64,000 bases of DNA from Paraburkholderia sacchari (GTDB taxonomy: Bacteria > Pseudomonadota > Gammaproteobacteria > Burkholderiales > Burkholderiaceae). The translations under genes and the position numbers were made by a program. The DNA lies in contig NZ_JTDB02000006.1 in NCBI RefSeq assembly GCF_000785435.2, forward strand, positions 342,908 to 406,907. The letters run 5' to 3'. Position 1 is the stretch's first letter. Each line of letters begins with the position of its first letter. Under the pieces are notes generated by a model. The model worked only from the letters and a program-made list of their open reading frames with translations, ran no database searches and had not been told where the DNA came from. This document shows positions 1 to 7,639 of this stretch, one piece after another.

Positions 1-169
1 GAGCAAAGGCCACGGGGAACGCCGGATAGTGCGCGATAGTGAGCGGTGAAACTGTCAGGTTGTCTGCACCCCTCACCGAGTTGACGCCATACAATTTCTC
101 ATCGGGAATTTCGACTTCGCCCACATAGTCTCGTTCCGTACGCGTTTCAGCTCTGATTTGACTGTTCAT
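1..169 (-). CDS. Aspartase/fumarase-family lyase, N-terminal part only
   Basis: The frame opens with ATG at 169 on the minus strand and runs off the window edge, giving about 56 residues. The visible protein has the family's N-terminal pattern: an acidic start, GEVEIPDEKLYGVNSVRG, then a segment rich in Leu, Ile and Pro. This matches aspartate ammonia-lyase and class II fumarase, where YGV/YGxxTxRA marks the first substrate-contact region. The start lies inside the 3' end of the LysR gene (23-bp overlap), so the two are probably translationally coupled. With a periplasmic asparaginase and a transporter upstream on the same strand, aspartase (aspartate to fumarate plus ammonia) is the better guess than fumarase. 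The catalytic SS loop is outside the window, so the assignment is inferred. Confidence 0.7.
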   Translation of the reverse strand, partial: MNSQIRAETRTERDYVGEVEIPDEKLYGVNSVRGADNLTVSPLTIAHYPAFPVAFA

Positions 170-1148
170 TTGAGTTCCTGCTTTCAAAATCGATGAGTTG
201 TTCGATTTCCTGACCAAGTGATTTTTTCACTCGCGGCAGGAACGACGTTTCGATAACTTCTGACGCGGTATCGCACGCGTCTTCAAAAAAAGCGCTGTAT
301 TCGTCCCGGCGCGCGACCAGGTACAGCGACCGCTCGAGGCCGAGCCTGTCGACAACGTGGGTGGTCACCTGGTCTGCATAGGCCGCCCCCTGAAGCAGGC
401 ACATCGGCGAGGTCACGGCCCATCCGATCCCTTCGGCAACCATCGATGTGAGCGCATCGGCGGTGTCGAGCTCGAGCCGCGTCGGGGCGCGCGCTTCGAT
501 CCTTCGCAGATAACGCTCGATCTGCATGCCAACCTGCGATTTTCGGTTAAAGCGGACGATGGGCAAGGCATTGGCCAAGGCCCGGATGTCATCAACGGTT
601 CGGATCGGTTTGCGAAAATCCCGGGGCGTGATGACGAGGTACTTCTCGGAGAAGAGCCGGAACCGGACAACATCGTTGGCGTCTATCAGGGCATCGCTCG
701 TAACGATGAGATCGAGATCGCGTCGCAGCAGTGCCTCGCCTTGCTGAGGGCTCAATCCCGTGCGGATGGACAGTTGCGATACCTTGCCCAGCAGCAGCTT
801 CGTAAAAACCGAGCCGCATGTGGCCGCGAATGAGTCGACCAGTCCGATGCGCAGATCAGGCTTGATTCCTCGCCCCGCTTCGACAACCTGAGCCTTCAGA
901 TTGGCGATTTCCTCGCTGAGTACCGCACCACGATTCCTCAACGCAATGCCGAACGGCGTCAACGCGAGGGGGCGGGTCGTGCGATTGACCAGCACAACCC
1001 CGAGTTCGTCCTCTAATTGGCGGATGATCTGCGAGACACCCGATTGGGAAATGCCCATGCGGGCGGCAGCCCCCGACATGCTGCCCTCTTCCGCGACTGC
1101 GACGAAGACCTGTACCGCGTACATATCGATTGGCTTGTTGGACGACAC
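147..1148 (-). CDS. LysR-family transcriptional regulator
   Basis: A 333-residue LysR protein, slightly longer than the usual 300. Residues about 9-68 form the winged helix-turn-helix (MYAVQVFVAVAEEGSMSGAA, then SQSGVSQIIRQLEDELG), followed by the linker helix and a periplasmic-binding-type effector domain. The C-terminal 30 residues are polar and extend beyond the family core. It sits 65 bp downstream of the MFS gene and overlaps the start of the aspartase-family gene by 23 bp, all on the minus strand. It is therefore embedded in the operon it probably controls rather than divergent from it, which is uncommon for LysR. The effector is unknown; aspartate or asparagine would fit the context. 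Confidence 0.9.
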   Translation of the reverse strand: MSSNKPIDMYAVQVFVAVAEEGSMSGAAARMGISQSGVSQIIRQLEDELGVVLVNRTTRPLALTPFGIALRNRGAVLSEEIANLKAQVVEAGRGIKPDLRIGLVDSFAATCGSVFTKLLLGKVSQLSIRTGLSPQQGEALLRRDLDLIVTSDALIDANDVVRFRLFSEKYLVITPRDFRKPIRTVDDIRALANALPIVRFNRKSQVGMQIERYLRRIEARAPTRLELDTADALTSMVAEGIGWAVTSPMCLLQGAAYADQVTTHVVDRLGLERSLYLVARRDEYSAFFEDACDTASEVIETSFLPRVKKSLGQEIEQLIDFESRNSNEQSNQS

Positions 1149-1213
1149 GATCGGCTCCCCTCATAGTTTCGGTCAGCGGACGTTCCAGGCCTGCGACAAC
1201 ACGCGTCGGACAG

Positions 1214-2608
1214 TTATACGCCCGGATTTCCGTTGCGATGAGCCGACGTGTGCAGACTCGGGTTCTGGCCGCCATCCACTGCCGGTTCGTTGCTGCCGTG
1301 ATCGGAACTCATATCCGAAAGATTCTCTTTGCCCGTTTCCGGCGCGAGAAGATGACAGAACACGCCACCGAACACCAACACGGCCACGCACACACCGAGC
1401 GCGGCGTGAATACCAACCTGTTGCACGGCCACGGGCAGAAGAAACGTGCTGATCGCAGAACCGAACCGGCTGGAGGCCACGGCCAGCCCAACACCTGATG
1501 CGCGCAGATGGGTCGGGAAAAGCTCCGGCGGATAGACGAACTCGAGGTTCGCCGCGGCCGAGAGAATGCAGGCGAAGATGCCGAATGCGAGTATCGTGCC
1601 GAGTGGCCCGAATCCGGCGTAGGCGAGCACCGCAAGCCCAATCGCGGCAAGATAGAAGCTACCCACCAGAAACGCGCGTCGCGAGAGCCTGTCGGCAATC
1701 AGCAGTCCAAAAATTGCTCCGGCGAACAGCAGCACGTTATAAACGAGACCACCGACAAAGCCGTCCTTGACCTGCAGGGCTTGCAGTACCTTCGGAGAAA
1801 ACGTACCGAGCGCAAAGTACGGGATGACCTGGCACGTGTAAAAGACGCAGCCGACCAGGGTGTTCTTTCTCCAGCGGGCCGAGAACAACTCCGACCACGC
1901 ACTGCGATGTCGCGGGGGTGTGGAGGTCGGTGCAGGCAGAATGGTTTCGGATCCGAATTTTGCACGGATGATTGCCAGTGCCTCGTTCTTCCTGCCGCGT
2001 TTCATCAGCCACATCGGCGACTCGGGCACGCCAAGGCGAAACGGCAGGATCAGCAGTGCCGGCAGGCCACTGGCGGCCAGCATGATCCGCCATGCGTCGG
2101 GGCCGATATCACGAATGGCAAAGCCTGCGAGGTAGGCACACACGTAACCCGCCGCCCAGGCCGCAGCGAGAACACTCAGCAAACGGCCACGATAGCGGCG
2201 AGGAGCAAACTCAGTGACGAGCGATTTGCTCACGACATAGTCAGCGCCGAGAATGAGCCCCAGCAGTATGCGCAACACCAGCAGTTGGGTTGGCGACGTC
2301 ACGAAATATTGCGCCGCGGAGATCACCGCAAAGAGCAACATGTCGAAGGCGAAGATGGTGCGCCGGCCATAGCGGTCTGCCACGGGACCGGCAAACATGC
2401 TGCCGAAAAAAAGGCCGGCAAGTGACGCCGCCCCGAGCGCCCCCATCCAGACCGCATTGAGGTGCAGTGCGCCGGCAGCCATGCTCACGGCGATTCCGAT
2501 AATTCCCAGCACGAAACCGTCGCTGAACTGTCCGCCTGTACCGCTGAACGCCACGCGCAAGTGGAAACCGCTCAGCGGAACATCCTCCATCAATATCTGC
2601 CTGCTCAT
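1214..2608 (-). CDS. MFS transporter, probably for a dicarboxylate or amino acid
   Basis: A 464-residue major facilitator with about twelve hydrophobic segments. The loop between TM2 and TM3 carries the MFS signature GPVADRYGRRT, and the sugar-porter/aromatic-acid style PESPMWLMKRGR follows TM6. The start is ATG at 2608 with GGAG six bases upstream. The C-terminal 30 residues are hydrophilic and rich in Ser, Asn and Gly. It lies between asparaginase (341 bp upstream) and LysR (65 bp downstream) on the same strand. Uptake of the aspartate released in the periplasm by asparaginase is a plausible job, inferred from position only. The family does not fix the substrate. Confidence 0.85.
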   Translation of the reverse strand: MSRQILMEDVPLSGFHLRVAFSGTGGQFSDGFVLGIIGIAVSMAAGALHLNAVWMGALGAASLAGLFFGSMFAGPVADRYGRRTIFAFDMLLFAVISAAQYFVTSPTQLLVLRILLGLILGADYVVSKSLVTEFAPRRYRGRLLSVLAAAWAAGYVCAYLAGFAIRDIGPDAWRIMLAASGLPALLILPFRLGVPESPMWLMKRGRKNEALAIIRAKFGSETILPAPTSTPPRHRSAWSELFSARWRKNTLVGCVFYTCQVIPYFALGTFSPKVLQALQVKDGFVGGLVYNVLLFAGAIFGLLIADRLSRRAFLVGSFYLAAIGLAVLAYAGFGPLGTILAFGIFACILSAAANLEFVYPPELFPTHLRASGVGLAVASSRFGSAISTFLLPVAVQQVGIHAALGVCVAVLVFGGVFCHLLAPETGKENLSDMSSDHGSNEPAVDGGQNPSLHTSAHRNGNPGV

Positions 2609-2840
2609 ATTCGTCTCCTGAACTCTGGTTATCGGCGAGGCACCTGCATGCGCCTTCGGAAACCAGTGTAGGGAGTCAGATTCAAGAAAACAGCATATCC
2701 AGTGGCAGTATCAATAACTCTAATAGTACGTCACACGATGCCTGAAGTAGAGCAACGCAAAGTACGCCAAACAGGTTGGATCGCGAACTGGCGACTGCTC
2801 CTGCGCAGGCGTGCTCGTCGAACGGTTCGCGAGAAATTTC

Positions 2841-2931
2841 GGTGGATCGGCAATGCCCTTCTTTCAGAACGGCACGCGGCGCGACGGCACTTTGTCAGCA
2901 CCGTCGCGCCCGAACAAATCGTCGATCCACC
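2841..2931. repeat. Nested inverted repeats between asparaginase and MFS genes
   Basis: The 341-bp gap 2609-2949 has no convincing gene. It holds two nested perfect inverted repeats: an outer 9-bp pair, GGTGGATCG (2841-2849) with CGATCCACC (2923-2931), and an inner 10-bp pair, GGCGCGACGG (2878-2887) with CCGTCGCGCC (2901-2910). No T-run follows on either strand, so this is not a classic intrinsic terminator. It could attenuate or stabilise the transcript between the two genes. Confidence 0.6.
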
Positions 2932-2949
2932 GCGGCCGGCGGCAACGAT

Positions 2950-4038
2950 TCAGAACTCGTGAAGCATCGCCTGAATAGTCGACGGATCTTTGGTTACCGT
3001 AAGCGCGAGCATCAGGAGAATACGGGCCTTCTGGGGATTTAAATCGTCACCGAGAAGACCCACGTAAGCTGGATCTTCCGTTATGAATCCACCTCCTGTA
3101 CGAGAGGAGCGCACCACAATCACCCCCCTGGAAATCGCTTTCTTGATTGAGGGAAGGGTAAGAAGCGATTCGCTGCCCGCTCCAACGCCCGCGACGACAA
3201 TGCCCTTTGCGCCGTGCGCAACTGCGGCGTCATACATGAATCCGCCGTCGTTCTGGTAGCCGTAGACAATATCGACTTCCGGCAATGAATCGAGTTTCGA
3301 CACGTCAAATGGTGTCGCTGTGGTGTGGTGCTTCAACACGGACGTCTCGAAGTGAGGCAACTCGTCCACCAGGGTGCCCAGGTAGCCTGCGTCGTTTCCC
3401 TTGAAGGTATCCAGCGTGGTGCCATTGGTCTTCGTGGTGAAGCGTGCCGAGCCGATACGGTCATTCAGCGCGATCATCACGCCGCGGCCACGCGCCTGCG
3501 GCGAGGCGGCAACCGTGACGGCTTGCAGGAGGTTGCTCGGACCATCGGCGCCGATGGCCGTTGACGGTCGCATCGAACCCGTTACCACCACGGGTTTGTC
3601 GCTCTTGACGACAAGATCGAGAAAATACGCAGTTTCTTCGAGCGTATCAGTACCGTGGGTGACCACGATACCTGCGATATCGGGTTGAGCCAGAAGCTGA
3701 TTCACGCGCCTGGCCAGTTTCAGAAGGACATCGTTCGTGATGTTCTCACTTCCGACATTCGAAATCTGTTCACCTGATACCTGTGCAATCTTGCCCAGTG
3801 ACGGTACCGATTTGAGAAGGGCATCAGCCGTCAGTACGCCAGGCTTATAGCCCGTCGTTTGCGTCTCGCTCCCCGCGGTACCTGCGATCGTGCCCCCGGT
3901 TGCCAGTACCGCAACGTGAGGCAGCTCCGCGGGAGATGTGGATTGCGCCACAGCCGGCGCCGCTGCAAACAGGCAGAGCGCAAGACCGGAAAAAAGCCGA
4001 TGCAAGTAGTTGCTCATATGAGCGTGGTTGTCTCTCAC
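2950..4038 (-). CDS. ansB: Type II (periplasmic) L-asparaginase
   Basis: Hydrolyses asparagine to aspartate and ammonia. Both active-site signatures are present: LATGGTIAG near residues 46-53, with the nucleophilic Thr at about residue 50, and VTHGTDTLEE near 126-135 with the second Thr-Asp pair. TGSMRPSTAIGADGP is also typical. A signal peptide (positive start, hydrophobic LFSGLALCLFAAAPAVA, cleavage near AVA-Q) directs it to the periplasm. The start chosen is GTG at 4038 because GGAG lies seven bases upstream; the in-frame ATG at 4017 gives a shorter signal peptide but has no ribosome site. Length 362 is normal. It heads the minus-strand nitrogen block. Gln activity cannot be excluded. Confidence 0.92.
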   Translation of the reverse strand: MRDNHAHMSNYLHRLFSGLALCLFAAAPAVAQSTSPAELPHVAVLATGGTIAGTAGSETQTTGYKPGVLTADALLKSVPSLGKIAQVSGEQISNVGSENITNDVLLKLARRVNQLLAQPDIAGIVVTHGTDTLEETAYFLDLVVKSDKPVVVTGSMRPSTAIGADGPSNLLQAVTVAASPQARGRGVMIALNDRIGSARFTTKTNGTTLDTFKGNDAGYLGTLVDELPHFETSVLKHHTTATPFDVSKLDSLPEVDIVYGYQNDGGFMYDAAVAHGAKGIVVAGVGAGSESLLTLPSIKKAISRGVIVVRSSRTGGGFITEDPAYVGLLGDDLNPQKARILLMLALTVTKDPSTIQAMLHEF

Positions 4039-4252
4039 GGGATGTCTCCAGATTGGAAGAGTGAAACGCAGGATAGCCGTCTAGATGGGCGTATCGCTGA
4101 AGACGAGTGTAGTGACACATTCAGAAAATCAAATCAGGCTAATGGAATCATTAGACAAACTGATAGTATGGTGTACGGAAGATGAAGGTGCGTATTCGTG
4201 GCGGCTGAGAAGAGCCCAACCAACCTCGCGGTAGCGTCGTTCTATTGCGCTC

Positions 4253-4500
4253 TCACAAGCTGGAGAGGCAGTGGAGATTCACGAACCAGTTCTTATCGAT
4301 CGGGAAGAATTTGCGCCTGATACCGCCCGTGTCCATCCCGTTCGCAAAGATGACTACGTCTGGCTTGAGGTGATCGAGCTGCACATCCAGCAGCTGTTTT
4401 GAAAGCCGCTTGATCAGTGGAAAGTATTCCGACTTGCTGGGAGACTTTCCACAAGAATCGAAGCAGAGCAGATTGGAGTAGATAAGTCCTTCGGCCGAGG
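4253..4500 (-). pseudogene. Foreign gene fragment fused out of frame to a LysR gene
   Basis: From about 4500 down to the stop at 4253, a different minus-strand frame from the LysR gene reads like real protein: GLIYSNLLCFDS, then LKPDVVIFANGMD, then RRKFFPIDKNWF. The base composition also drops noticeably relative to the flanks. The pattern (a hydrophobic PDVVIF strand after a long helix) resembles a compact alpha/beta enzyme, but I do not recognise the family. It has no start of its own and begins exactly where LysR homology is lost, so I read it as the 3' end of another gene joined to the LysR gene by recombination. Confidence 0.45.
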
Positions 4501-5147
4501 GCTGCCAGCGCTTCGTCCACGATCCCGACCACGCCGCCCGACGATACGAGAATGTGGCCCTTCGATACATACTCATCGATAGTCAGCGTTGGCTGTCTCC
4601 TGCGTCCAGCATCTACGAGACAAGCGTACGTGCCTTCGCCAAGAATCTGCTGACGCAATCCCCGACTGCCAAAGACTGCCCCCGACACCGCGAGGTCCAT
4701 CTCCTGGTTCGCCAACGCGTCTCCGACAATCTGGCTGTGCGTCTGCCGAAAGATGAGCCGCAGGCCGGGTGCACTCGTTGACAGGACGTCGATGAGCCGA
4801 CGCCCGATGGCAATCTCGAAATCGTCCGAGAGTCCGATGGACACCGAGCGACCATGAAAGGTCATGGCGTTCGGTGAGGCGATCGCAAGACTCTGCCGGC
4901 AACGGTCAAGCGCCTCACTGACGATGGGTTTCAACTCCCTGGCCCGGGAAGTTGGAGCCAGTCCGCGTCCAGTGCGGACAAACAACGCGTCGGAGAAGAC
5001 TTCTCGAAGCCGACGCAATGCGGCGCTGACCGCAGACTGGGTCATATCGAGACGGATAGCCGCCCGACTGGCGCCGCCTTCTTCGAAGAGCGCCTCAAAA
5101 ACCTTGAAAAGATTCAGGTCGACGGAGCCGATATCAATCTGGTTCAT
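4293..5147 (-). CDS. LysR-family regulator with replaced C-terminus
   Basis: The first 228 residues are a normal LysR protein: DNA-binding domain (DLNLFKVFEALFEEGGASRAA, MTQSAVSAALRRLREVF) and most of the effector domain, up to the conserved GIVDEALAALGR. After that the expected C-terminal lobe is absent. Instead come about 55 residues of arginine- and alanine-rich out-of-frame sequence, because the DNA there belongs to another gene's frame (4253-4500). The product is therefore chimeric and probably lacks a complete effector pocket. DNA binding may survive. It is divergent from the nitrilase gene, with 82 bp between starts containing a LysR-type palindrome, so it was presumably the nitrilase regulator. 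Confidence 0.75.
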   Translation of the reverse strand: MNQIDIGSVDLNLFKVFEALFEEGGASRAAIRLDMTQSAVSAALRRLREVFSDALFVRTGRGLAPTSRARELKPIVSEALDRCRQSLAIASPNAMTFHGRSVSIGLSDDFEIAIGRRLIDVLSTSAPGLRLIFRQTHSQIVGDALANQEMDLAVSGAVFGSRGLRQQILGEGTYACLVDAGRRRQPTLTIDEYVSKGHILVSSGGVVGIVDEALAALGRRTYLLQSALLRFLWKVSQQVGILSTDQAAFKTAAGCAARSPQARRSHLCERDGHGRYQAQILPDR

Positions 5148-5156
5148 ATCAGAAAG

Positions 5157-5177
5157 TCTCGATATGTGTTTTCGAGA
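5157..5177. promoter_or_regulatory. Candidate LysR operator for the nitrilase promoter
   Basis: Perfect inverted repeat TCTCGA-N9-TCGAGA lying in the 82-bp divergent space between the chimeric LysR gene and the nitrilase gene. Size, symmetry and position suit a LysR-type box. Binding by the neighbouring regulator is inference. Confidence 0.55.
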
Positions 5178-5229
5178 TTTTATCGCTCAGCAAAGATACA
5201 AGGGTCAACTTCCGTTGGAGAACCTCGAC

Positions 5230-6237
5230 ATGCCCAAAACCAAAGTCGCCGCTCTGCAGATTGGCTCGTCTGCTGCTGGCAAGGCCCAGACACTTGAGCA
5301 CATCCTTTCGTTCGAAGAGAAGATTCGTGCTTCCGGTGCGAAACTCATCGTCATGCCTGAAGCAGTGCTCGGTGGTTATCCGAAGGGTGAGATATTCGGC
5401 ACCCGTCTCGGCTATCGCCTGCCCGAAGGCCGCGAAGCCTTCGCGCGTTACTACGGCAACGCAATTGACGTTCCGGGTGACGAAACGCAGGTGCTCGCCG
5501 AGATGTCCACGCGTTGTGACGCTTCTCTCGTCATTGGCGTCATCGAGCGCGACGGCAACACGCTTTACTGCACAGCGTTGTTCTTCAATCCCGGCGAAGG
5601 CCTGGTTGCAAAGCATCGCAAGCTGATGCCCACTGGCACCGAGCGGCTCATCTGGGGCCAAGGAGACGGTTCGACGCTTCCAACCGTCAGGACGGGCGCT
5701 GGCGTCGCTGGCGCGGCAATCTGCTGGGAGAATCACATGCCGTTGCTGCGGACTGCAATGTACGCGAAGGGCGTTCAGGTCTGGTGCGCGCCGACGGTCG
5801 ATGAGCGCGACATCTGGCAATGCTCCATGCGGCACATCGCACACGAAGGGAGATGTTTCGTCATCAGCGCCTGTCAGGTCCAGCCTTCTCCCGCACAGCT
5901 CGGCCTGGACGTTCCTGGCTGGGACGAGAACCGGCCGCTCATCAATGGCGGCAGTCTTATCGTTGGACCGCTGGGAGAGATACTTGCAGGACCGCTGCAC
6001 GGTGAGGCGGGCCTCGTCGTTGCAGAGATCGACACTGACGAACTTATCCGTGCCAGGTACGACTTCGACGTCGTTGGACATTACTCGCGCCCCGACGTGT
6101 TCTCGCTGTCAGTCGATGAGCGGCGCAAGCGCACGGTAGCTTTCATTGCTGATCGGACCGATGAATTGGGCTGCGAATGGAACCATCCGGCGCAGGCCTC
6201 AAAAACGCTCCGTTTCGGACCCACGTCCCCGTTATGA
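5230..6237 (+). CDS. Nitrilase (carbon-nitrogen hydrolase)
   Basis: A 335-residue member of the nitrilase superfamily, converting nitriles to acid and ammonia. The three catalytic residues sit in their usual motifs: Glu in LIVMPEAVLGGYPKG, Lys in HRKLMPTGTERLIWG, and Cys in AAICWENHMPLLR. The CWEN form and GTERLIWGQGDG loop are typical of true nitrilases rather than amidases or cyanide dihydratases. The start is ATG at 5230 (MPKTKVAALQ) with GGAG nine bases upstream; the open frame extends further back but over the divergent regulator. No signal peptide, so cytoplasmic. Aliphatic versus arylacetonitrile preference cannot be read from sequence. It extends the nitrogen-scavenging theme of the first 6 kb. 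Confidence 0.93.
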   Translation: MPKTKVAALQIGSSAAGKAQTLEHILSFEEKIRASGAKLIVMPEAVLGGYPKGEIFGTRLGYRLPEGREAFARYYGNAIDVPGDETQVLAEMSTRCDASLVIGVIERDGNTLYCTALFFNPGEGLVAKHRKLMPTGTERLIWGQGDGSTLPTVRTGAGVAGAAICWENHMPLLRTAMYAKGVQVWCAPTVDERDIWQCSMRHIAHEGRCFVISACQVQPSPAQLGLDVPGWDENRPLINGGSLIVGPLGEILAGPLHGEAGLVVAEIDTDELIRARYDFDVVGHYSRPDVFSLSVDERRKRTVAFIADRTDELGCEWNHPAQASKTLRFGPTSPL

Positions 6238-6398
6238 CAATGATCGCGGATTGTCTGGGCGATCACCACACAGGCTTGTCGCAGACCGCAGGGCGACAGC
6301 CTTCCACCAACCCGTTCACCGCTGTAGGGCGGCGGCCTGAGCATGCACTCCCCGTAGCTCCCTACCTTCTCCGCACGAAGAGCTGTAAGCTTTTGGCT

Positions 6399-6806
6399 AT
6401 GAAGGCACCGCTGCTCACTACCCTCGCACTGGCCTCCGGCAATACCGCCGCGTGGATACTCGGGCTGCGCGTCGACGCAGCAACGCACTGGCTTCCGGGA
6501 TGGTATCGCATCGACCACTGGGGTGATTCGACGCTCGTGGTGCTCGCGACCTTTTCCCTCTACCTCATGAGCCGCGCACCGCTGCGCGAATACCTCGTCC
6601 ACTGCTTCGCGCTCTTCATGCTTTGGGAGCTACCGACCTGCCTGGATTTCGTTGCCGATTCCATGGGTCCGCCGGTGCCAGAACAGGTGTACACGAGCTT
6701 CGCGCCGTGGCTCGGGTGCGCCATGCTGGGAGTGACGGCGGCATCGGTATTGATCGCAGCTCACCGCGTCGCCCCGGCCCGCCGACGCGCTCTGCGCTCG
6801 AGATAG
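6399..6806 (+). CDS. Small integral membrane protein, unknown function
   Basis: About 135 residues from ATG at 6399 (MKAPLLTTLALASGN), with four hydrophobic stretches: an N-terminal one, STLVVLATFSLYLM, YLVHCFALFMLWEL and CAMLGVTAASVLIAA. The last is followed by a strongly basic tail (ARRRALRSR) that would be cytoplasmic. An open frame continues upstream to about 6177 but overlaps the nitrilase end and loses hydrophobic character. There is no good Shine-Dalgarno before 6399, so the start is tentative. I do not recognise the family. Confidence 0.6.
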   Translation: MKAPLLTTLALASGNTAAWILGLRVDAATHWLPGWYRIDHWGDSTLVVLATFSLYLMSRAPLREYLVHCFALFMLWELPTCLDFVADSMGPPVPEQVYTSFAPWLGCAMLGVTAASVLIAAHRVAPARRRALRSR

Positions 6807-6894
6807 CGATGCCACACTCGCCGACACGGAACGCAGCTCGAAGCAGGAGCACAAATCAGAAGCGACTCTGAAAGCAAGCGCCACAAGGCGCGGC

Positions 6895-7305
6895 GCATCA
6901 ATCGCGGGAGGCGTACCCTTCTGGCAGTCAGGCAGCGCATGAGTAACCAGAAAGCCGGGCATGGTGAAAACGATTGCGCCTGCAACAGAGTCGTTGGGCC
7001 GAAACGATGGTCGACGCATGACAGTAAATGGCAGCGGCCACGACGTGGGCGTCGTCGGGGTCTGGCACGTCGACCGCTCGCATCAACTGCTCATAGCCCC
7101 CAACCTTCGCATCCCGGACGTGCCTGTCCATCAGGTCACGCGAACGATAGACCAACGCAGGACCAGATCGGGACGATCCTTGATCGGGTTACGCGTTCAT
7201 TCATCGTGTATGGCGTCCGTCCAGCGCGCACGAAGCAGGTCGGTAAGTGCGAGATGCACCATCAGATTGCGCAACCCTGCCGGATATGGTGGGGGCTAAA
7301 ACAGG
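6895..7305 (-). pseudogene. Decayed PIN-domain (VapC/PilT-like) toxin gene
   Basis: Read on the minus strand, one frame gives YPAGLRNLMVHLALTDLL followed by RARWTDAIHDE, then an in-frame TGA exactly where the family has Trp, then RNPIKDRPDL. After a frameshift another frame gives SRDLMDRHVRDAKVGGYEQL and VPDPDDAHVVAAAI, the PIN core where DPDDRHVLAAAI is usual. A third frame continues with AIVFTMPGF. The gene has thus lost its start, gained a stop and shifted frame at least twice. No antitoxin is recognisable beside it. Confidence 0.75.
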
Positions 7306-7639
7306 AAAAGATCCATGTCCTGAACGCCGCAATACGGCCATCTGCAGTCTTTGGATCTCTCGGTTGAGCCGCCAGTCAAACGTCCGTTCGAGCCTGCAAA
7401 CGGCCGTTCGCTCTCTTAGCGCGCGCCTCCTGCCCACCGTACCAGTTGTTGCGGCGGTCGACGACCATCTTGGTTGCGTTCGACGATCCGGGTGGCCCCT
7501 CTTGGCTCTCTTGATATAAGTCAAAAGCGCCAGTCTCGCGCACGGCAGGATATGCGTGGGTAGTCTTTCGGGAAAGATGTGCCGAATAGACACTTTGTCC
7601 GGTGACACGATGACGGCCTTGTTGGCCGTAGAGTGCGCA
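7306..7639. other. Intergenic stretch without recognised gene
   Basis: This space lies between the PIN pseudogene and the MscS gene. Short open frames exist on both strands but none has a ribosome site or recognisable product. It probably contains the mscS promoter; I see no clear -35/-10 pair. Confidence 0.4.
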
